Shown here: positions 6,455 through 10,133 of the stretch, piece by piece
Layout: the number at the start of each line of letters is the position of its first letter
Numbering within the stretch: the stretch's first letter is position 1
Assembly (NCBI GenBank): GCA_030838305.1
Contig: JAUTWY010000458.1
Coordinates: forward strand, 1 to 10,133
DNA: 10,133 nt
Direction: 5' to 3'
Origin: Acidobacteriaceae bacterium
GTDB taxonomy: Bacteria; Acidobacteriota; Terriglobia; Terriglobales; Acidobacteriaceae
Translations under genes and position numbers: made by a program
The notes under the pieces: model-generated
Database searches by the model: none
The model's input: only the letters and a program-made list of their open reading frames with translations
Told to the model about the DNA's origin: nothing

Positions 6455-7348
6455 TTAGAAAAAAACTTCTCCCTGCATGATTTCAACCGAGTTGCCGCCG
6501 ACACGCACGTTAACTACGCGGTTATCGCTGCGCGAGGCCTGCACAAAAATTCGGCTCGGCCGCTTCATCTCGATACCTTGTTCAATCAGTACCCTTTCAT
6601 CAGCCTTCGCCACGCCATGCGCCACCATCCAGGCCGCAGTACAACCCGCGGCTGAGCCCGTCGCCGGATCCTCGCCGTTGTAAAACGGCATGCGGGCATG
6701 CAGACGGGCGTCGCGATCCACCGTCTCGCGAGTGACAAAATAAAAGAACTTGCCCGCGTTCTTTGCGAGATATTCAGCGGCGCGGTTCAAGTCAACCTGC
6801 AAATTCTGCATTACAGCCAGCGATTTAATTGGCGTTACGGTAAACGCGACTCCCGTCGAAACGGTTTGGATGGGCAAGGACTCGTCGAAGTCCTGGGGAC
6901 GTAACCCTGTCGCTCGCGCCACCGCTTCCCGCTCATGTTGCATGCCGAAGGTAGGATCAATCTGCGTCATTTCACCAAATGAGGGAGCGCCCGCACGGTC
7001 TTCGAAGTGCACTGGAACTATTCCGACATTCAATTGCAGGTCAACTTTTGCCGCCCCGGTTTGGCCGCGCAATGCGAATGCGGTCCCCAGAGTGGGATGG
7101 CCGGCGAACGGCAGTTCTTCCTGCACCGTGAAGATACGCACGCGAACGCCGTGCTCGCGTTCGGTTTCGGCATCGCGTGGCAGGATGAACGTGGTCTCCG
7201 AGAGGTTCATTTCCTTGGCAAGCGACTGCATCTCGCAGTCAGTCAATCCTCGGCCGTCAGAAAATACAGCCAGCGAATTGCCCTCGAGCGGGCGCGCAGA
7301 AAAAACGTCCCACTGCGCCATTGCCAGACGCCGTATTGGCTGACTCAT
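6455..7348 (-). CDS. PhzF family isomerase/epimerase-like protein
   Basis: A 297-residue cytoplasmic enzyme of the PhzF (diaminopimelate-epimerase-like) fold, near the usual family length. Landmarks are the N-terminal WDVFSARPLEGNSLAVF, the catalytic glutamate E51 in NLSETTF, GHPTLGTA (H84) and GEDPATGSAAG (D227 in DPATGS). These correspond to the active-site Glu, His and Asp of PhzF. PhzF itself isomerises a dihydro-hydroxyanthranilate in phenazine synthesis. No other phenazine gene is present here, and most family members have unknown substrates, so a phenazine role should not be inferred. The ATG at 7348 is chosen because AGAGGA precedes it by 8 bases; the frame extends 18 codons further upstream without a good signal. 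It is the first gene of the minus-strand run and is divergent from the peroxiredoxin promoter. Confidence 0.92.
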   Translation of the reverse strand: MSQPIRRLAMAQWDVFSARPLEGNSLAVFSDGRGLTDCEMQSLAKEMNLSETTFILPRDAETEREHGVRVRIFTVQEELPFAGHPTLGTAFALRGQTGAAKVDLQLNVGIVPVHFEDRAGAPSFGEMTQIDPTFGMQHEREAVARATGLRPQDFDESLPIQTVSTGVAFTVTPIKSLAVMQNLQVDLNRAAEYLAKNAGKFFYFVTRETVDRDARLHARMPFYNGEDPATGSAAGCTAAWMVAHGVAKADERVLIEQGIEMKRPSRIFVQASRSDNRVVNVRVGGNSVEIMQGEVFF

Positions 7349-7478
7349 TGAGTTGTCCTCTGCCGGCAAGAGTTGGAAGCACTGATGCAAGGCATGCAGC
7401 AAGAACTAGTGATGCGAGCAGGTGCATTCGCGATGCAGGAAAGTCCTTGCGCGAAAGCGCTTGTGAAGGGATGCCGGG

Positions 7479-7507
7479 TTGACACGACTGGGGCGCACTT
7501 CTATTCT
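7479..7507 (+). promoter_or_regulatory. Sigma-70-type promoter upstream of the peroxiredoxin gene
   Basis: A perfect -35 box TTGACA (7479-7484) is followed by exactly 17 bases and then TATTCT (7502-7507), four of six bases of the -10 consensus. Transcription should begin near 7514. This leaves an unusually long leader of about 185 bases before the peroxiredoxin start codon. Confidence 0.75.
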
Positions 7508-7513
7508 TACTGA

Positions 7514-7627
7514 GTGTTTTGCCCTATCCAATCCCGCGCCTGCTGTTGCATGTGTCTGCCGTAGTGCGGGTAGGGAGCAACTAAGATTCTGCCAACCCAC
7601 CCGGTAACAGAGGGTGGGTTTCGTTTT
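7514..7627 (+). ncRNA. Candidate structured leader or small RNA ending in a terminator-like hairpin
   Basis: From the predicted start near 7514 the RNA can form nested helices. CCCGC (7533-7537) pairs with GCGGG (7566-7570), and outside it CCCTA (7522-7526) pairs with TAGGG (7571-7575). TTGC (7519-7522) and GCAA (7577-7580) offer a competing outer extension. The 5' side carries a 6-base bulge TCCAAT. The terminator-like hairpin 7594-7620 follows. The whole would be about 114 bases, a size that fits either an independent small RNA or a transcription attenuator/riboswitch for the peroxiredoxin gene. I do not recognise a named RNA family. Confidence 0.4.
7594..7627 (+). terminator. Terminator-like hairpin inside the peroxiredoxin leader
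   Basis: A perfect 9-bp stem AACCCACCC (7594-7602) pairs with GGGTGGGTT (7612-7620) around a 9-base loop and is followed by TCGTTTTC, so the T run is interrupted (TTT-CG-TTTT). It lies between the promoter and the gene on the same strand, which points to partial termination or attenuation rather than the end of an operon. Confidence 0.55.
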
Positions 7628-7643
7628 CTCACCCAAGCAATCG

Positions 7644-7668
7644 AGCTGCGGCAGCCACCTTCGCAGCT
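7644..7668 (+). promoter_or_regulatory. Second leader dyad just before the peroxiredoxin ribosome-binding site
   Basis: AGCTGCG (7644-7650) and CGCAGCT (7662-7668) form a perfect 7-bp inverted repeat around 11 bases. CCTTC (7658-7662) can alternatively pair with GAAGG (7671-7675), so two folds compete close to the ribosome-binding site. It could be an RNA hairpin or a DNA operator. Confidence 0.4.
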
Positions 7669-7684
7669 GTGAAGGGACAAATTT

Positions 7685-7690
7685 AGGAGG
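7685..7690 (+). promoter_or_regulatory. Consensus ribosome-binding site of the peroxiredoxin gene
   Basis: A perfect AGGAGG lies 8 bases before the ATG at 7699, which fixes this start and predicts strong translation. Confidence 0.9.
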
Positions 7691-7698
7691 AAGAAACT

Positions 7699-8391
7699 AT
7701 GACTACTGCGACTGCAAGCGAAGTTACTACCCGAATCCCGCGCATTAATGACGTAGCGCCGGATTTCACGGCCGAAACCACACAGGGCACCATCCACTTT
7801 CACGAATGGATGGGCGACGGCTGGGCGATATTGTTTTCACACCCGAAGGATTTCACCCCGGTTTGCACTACCGAACTTGGCTACATGGCACGCTTGCAGC
7901 CCGAATTTGCCAAGCGAAATACAAAAATCATTGGCCTCAGCGTCGACCCCGTAAGCAGTCACGGCAAGTGGGCTGCGGATATCGAGGAGACTCAGGGGGC
8001 GAAGGTGAACTACCCAATGATCGGCGATCCGCAACTCGAAATTGCCAAGCTCTACGGGATGTTGCCGGCAGAGAGCGGGAACACGTCCGAGGGACGCACA
8101 GCCGCCGACAATGCCACGGTGCGTACTGTGTTCGTAGTGGGCCCGGACAAGAAAATTAAGCTTCAACTTAGCTATCCCATGAGCACAGGACGCAACTTCG
8201 ACGAAATACTGCGTGTGCTGGATTCCATGCAACTCACCGCCAAACACAAAGTGGCGACGCCGGTGAACTGGAAAAAAGGGGATGATGTTATTATTCTGCC
8301 CTCGGTTTCGAACGAGGAAGCGCAACAGAAGTATCCCGGTGGCTGGAAGTCACCCAAGCCGTATCTGAGAATCGTCCCGCAGCCGAAATAG
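7699..8391 (+). CDS. 1-Cys peroxiredoxin (Prx6 type)
   Basis: A 230-residue cytoplasmic thiol peroxidase that reduces hydrogen peroxide and organic hydroperoxides. The peroxidatic motif HPKDFTPVCTTELG gives P49, T53 and C56; the supporting arginine is R142 in ATVRTVFVV. C56 is the only cysteine in the protein, so there is no resolving cysteine and an external thiol or partner must recycle it. The C-terminal extension (about 170-230, with the PVNWKKGDDVIILPSVSNEE segment) is the hallmark of the Prx6 subfamily and sets it apart from AhpC and typical 2-Cys enzymes. The start is fixed by the AGGAGG site. The gene has its own promoter and a long structured leader. It is followed after 17 bases by the selenocysteine tRNA gene, and no terminator is visible between them, so selC may be processed from the same transcript. 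The active site is cysteine (TGC), not selenocysteine. Confidence 0.96.
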   Translation: MTTATASEVTTRIPRINDVAPDFTAETTQGTIHFHEWMGDGWAILFSHPKDFTPVCTTELGYMARLQPEFAKRNTKIIGLSVDPVSSHGKWAADIEETQGAKVNYPMIGDPQLEIAKLYGMLPAESGNTSEGRTAADNATVRTVFVVGPDKKIKLQLSYPMSTGRNFDEILRVLDSMQLTAKHKVATPVNWKKGDDVIILPSVSNEEAQQKYPGGWKSPKPYLRIVPQPK

Positions 8392-8408
8392 CCGGGAACG
8401 GCTCTTCC

Positions 8409-8506
8409 GGAAGCGCATGCGGTCCGGTGATCGTCCCGGTCTTCAAAACCGGCGGGCGGCAGGTCTTCCTGTCGCCGGTGGGTTCGACCCCCACTCGCTT
8501 CCGCCA
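8409..8506 (+). tRNA. selC: tRNA-Sec, selenocysteine tRNA (anticodon UCA)
   Basis: A 98-base tRNA with encoded CCA (8504-8506) and discriminator G. It has the features special to tRNA-Sec. The acceptor strand GGAAGCG pairs with CGCTTCC. A 6-bp D stem joins GCGGTC (8419-8424) to GATCGT (8429-8434) with a 4-base loop. The anticodon arm CCGGT-CTTCAAA-ACCGG carries TCA at 8443-8445. The very long variable arm has a 9-bp stem (8455-8463 with 8468-8476, one G-U pair). The T arm is GTGGG-TTCGACC-CCCAC. The overall match to E. coli selC is clear. It delivers selenocysteine at UGA with SelB after SelA converts seryl-tRNA-Sec; these partners are not in the window. The usual eighth acceptor pair is a C8416/U8495 mismatch. 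However, G8477 can pair with U8495 as a sixth T-stem pair, which keeps 13 layers in the acceptor-T helix. Confidence 0.97.
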
Positions 8507-8560
8507 TTTGGTTTAACAATTAAGTGCAACGGTGCTTCCAACTTCGAGGAGATTCTGTCG

Positions 8561-9115
8561 ATGCGAACGTTTGCCACGATGGTGTTGGGGATAATTCTGG
8601 GCGCGGTTGCCGTTGTGCTCGGTGTCTATTGGTATTTTGTAACGGGACGGGCTCCGGTGGCGACGTCCGAGCCCGCCATGCCATTTGAGAAAAGGCTAGC
8701 GCACCAGGCTCTGAATGCGAGAGTCAACCGTGAGATGCCGAAGACCGTTCCGCTACAGCCCGATGAGCCCAACCTTACCGCGGGCGCCCAGACCTATCGC
8801 GAACATTGCGCCGTGTGCCACGGACTGCCGCGACAAACGGAAACGCTGATAGCCAAGGGCATGTATCCGCATCCGCCGAAGCTCACGGAAGGGAAAGGCG
8901 TTACCGACGACGAGCCCGGAGAAAGTTATTGGAAGGTCGCGAATGGCATTCGCCTGACCGGCATGCCGGGCTTCCGCCCTGCGTTGTCCGAGACGCAAAT
9001 GTGGCAGGTAAGCCTGCTGGTAGCCAACGCCGACAAGCTGCCGAAAACCGTGCAGGACAGTCTGGCTTTACCCCTTCGCCCCGACGAGGCCGCGAAGGCC
9101 GTACTCACGAAATGA
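8561..9115 (+). CDS. Membrane-anchored mono-haem cytochrome c
   Basis: A 184-residue class I c-type cytochrome. A single hydrophobic segment (about residues 7-27) follows MRTFATM and should anchor the protein with its haem domain in the periplasm; it could also be an uncleaved signal. One haem site is present, C83-A-V-C86-H87, with M135 in TGMPGF as the likely sixth ligand, followed by the usual C-terminal helix (ALSETQMWQVSLLVANADKLP). It resembles cytochrome c class I/cbb3-III-type electron carriers; its redox partners are unknown. The ATG at 8561 is preceded by GAGGAG with 9 bases spacing. The open frame reaches back to 8417 through selC, and a start there would be an artefact. It lies 54 bases after selC, and cysK starts 42 bases after its stop, so the two protein genes are probably cotranscribed. 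Confidence 0.93.
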   Translation: MRTFATMVLGIILGAVAVVLGVYWYFVTGRAPVATSEPAMPFEKRLAHQALNARVNREMPKTVPLQPDEPNLTAGAQTYREHCAVCHGLPRQTETLIAKGMYPHPPKLTEGKGVTDDEPGESYWKVANGIRLTGMPGFRPALSETQMWQVSLLVANADKLPKTVQDSLALPLRPDEAAKAVLTK

Positions 9116-9157
9116 GCAAGAAGCAAGTTGTCGAGCGGTGAAGGGAACAGAACGACC

Positions 9158-10129
9158 ATGAAAATCGCCAAGGACATTACCGAACTGATCGGCCGCACGC
9201 CGCTGGTGCGGCTCAACAGAGTTACGGAAGGTTGCGTGGCCGAAGTGGTGGCTAAGCTGGAAAGCCAGAATCCCGTGGGCAGTGTGAAAGACCGTATCGG
9301 CGTGAGCATGATCACGGAGGCGGAACGAGTGGGCAAGATTCACCCGGGACAGACGGTGCTCATCGAACCCACGAGCGGCAATACAGGGATCGGTCTGGCT
9401 TTTGTGGCCGCGGTGAAAGGGTACCGGCTGATTCTGACAATGCCGGAAACGATGAGTATGGAGCGGCGCGTCCTGCTGCTGGCTTTCGGCGCTGAGATCG
9501 TTCTAACCCCGGGTCCCAATGGAATGAAGGGCGCCATCGCCAAGGCGCAGGAACTGCTGGCAAGTACTCCGAACAGTTACATGCTGCAGCAATTCGACAA
9601 CGCTGCCAACCCTAAGATTCATTTCGAGACCACCGGTCCCGAGATTTGGAATGATACCGATGGACGCGTGGACATCTTGATCTCCGGCGTCGGCACCGGG
9701 GGGACCATCACCGGTGTGTGCCAATACATCAAGCCCAAAAAGCCGTCTTTCAAGGCCGTTGCGGTTGAGCCGGCAGACAGCGCGGTGCTCTCCGGCGGGA
9801 AGCCTTCGCCGCACAAAATCCAAGGGATTGGCGCGGGCTTTGTTCCGAGCATCCTGCGCAGGGATTACATAGACGAGGTGATCACCGTAACCAACGATGA
9901 CGCGATTCGCATGGCGCGCCGTCTTCCTCTCGAAGAAGGGCTTTTCGTTGGGATTTCTTCCGGCGCCGCCGTGACCGCCGCTTTGCAGGTGGCGCGGCGC
10001 AGCGAGAACAAAGGGAAATTGGTCGTAGTGATTCTGCCTTCGTTTGGAGAACGCTACCTAAGCACAATTCTCTTCGAGGAACTTCGCGCCCGCGCGCAAC
10101 AGATTCCGACCTCGACGCTTCCGGCTTAG
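9158..10129 (+). CDS. cysK: Cysteine synthase A (O-acetylserine sulfhydrylase)
   Basis: A 323-residue PLP enzyme that makes cysteine from O-acetylserine and sulfide in the cytoplasm. It is complete and of normal length. The PLP lysine is K44 in NPVGSVKDRIG, the substrate-binding loop is TSGNTG (72-77), the phosphate-binding glycine loop GVGTGGT starts at 177, and the GISSGA motif lies at 265-270. A KIQGIGAGFVPS segment, typical of CysK, is present. Both O-acetylserine- and O-phosphoserine-using relatives share these motifs, so the exact donor is inferred. The ATG at 9158 fits the family N-terminus (MKIAKDITELIGRTPLV). The frame also contains a TTG at 9128, which is unlikely. The ribosome-binding site (AAGGGA, 11 bases before the ATG) is on the long side. 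Only four bases follow the stop codon in the window. Confidence 0.96.
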   Translation: MKIAKDITELIGRTPLVRLNRVTEGCVAEVVAKLESQNPVGSVKDRIGVSMITEAERVGKIHPGQTVLIEPTSGNTGIGLAFVAAVKGYRLILTMPETMSMERRVLLLAFGAEIVLTPGPNGMKGAIAKAQELLASTPNSYMLQQFDNAANPKIHFETTGPEIWNDTDGRVDILISGVGTGGTITGVCQYIKPKKPSFKAVAVEPADSAVLSGGKPSPHKIQGIGAGFVPSILRRDYIDEVITVTNDDAIRMARRLPLEEGLFVGISSGAAVTAALQVARRSENKGKLVVVILPSFGERYLSTILFEELRARAQQIPTSTLPA

Positions 10130-10133
10130 TCCC

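Larger units (their letters stand above)
7349..7698. other. Divergent intergenic region between the phzF-like and peroxiredoxin genes
   Basis: These 350 bases hold no credible protein gene. The left third (7349-7478) is upstream sequence of the phzF-like gene; it contains a small dyad GCGC-GAAA-GCGC (7449-7460) but no clear minus-strand promoter. The right two thirds carry the promoter, structured leader, terminator-like hairpin, second dyad and ribosome-binding site that are listed separately. Confidence 0.7.

Noticed and set aside
6455..7348. PhzF as evidence for a phenazine cluster
   Set aside because: No other phenazine gene is present, and most PhzF-family proteins act elsewhere.
7699..8391. 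Peroxiredoxin as a selenoprotein because selC is adjacent
   Set aside because: The peroxidatic codon is TGC (Cys56) and the frame has no in-frame TGA before its natural TAG stop.
8417..8560. 48-codon N-terminal extension of the cytochrome c frame
   Set aside because: It translates selC; the ATG at 8561 has a good ribosome-binding site and starts the membrane anchor.

Overview
The window most likely comes from an acidobacterium (Acidobacteriota, Terriglobia-like). That is an inference, and it rests on three things: the end of an Oar-like TonB-dependent outer-membrane protein, a small lipoprotein of a type I associate with this phylum (ending in QLNCP), and a moderately GC-rich single-chromosome style of layout. 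No insertion sequence, phage gene, integrase or CRISPR array was seen.

Left part (1-2569, plus strand): the 3' end of the outer-membrane receptor gene closes at 590 and is followed by a textbook intrinsic terminator. Next comes a secreted, sulfatase-like alkaline-phosphatase-superfamily enzyme with a C-terminal TPR domain. Its catalytic site carries threonine instead of the formylglycine-forming cysteine of true sulfatases.

Middle part (2579-7348, minus strand): read in the direction of transcription, this holds a PhzF-family enzyme, a single-domain response regulator, a LolD/MacB-type ABC ATPase without its permease, and a broken EAL/HDOD signalling gene. Then follow tRNA-Gly(GCC), a small lipoprotein, tRNA-Cys(GCA) and an exported type I phosphodiesterase/nucleotide-pyrophosphatase-like protein. 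This last protein belongs to the same fold superfamily as the sulfatase-like enzyme; the two genes converge with 9 bases between their stop codons.

Right part (7479-10129, plus strand): a strong promoter leads into a structured leader with a terminator-like hairpin, then a 1-Cys (Prx6-type) peroxiredoxin. Eighteen bases downstream lies selC, the selenocysteine tRNA with anticodon UCA. After it come a membrane-anchored mono-haem cytochrome c and cysteine synthase CysK. The selenocysteine tRNA implies that SelA, SelB, SelD and at least one selenoprotein are encoded elsewhere; none is visible here. The theme of this block is thiol and redox metabolism.

Points that deserve attention are selC and its unusual helix geometry, the leader or small RNA before the peroxiredoxin gene, the altered catalytic residues in both phosphatase-superfamily enzymes, and the EAL remnant that ends at a tandem duplication. 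I did not find a clear multi-gene system of a new kind.
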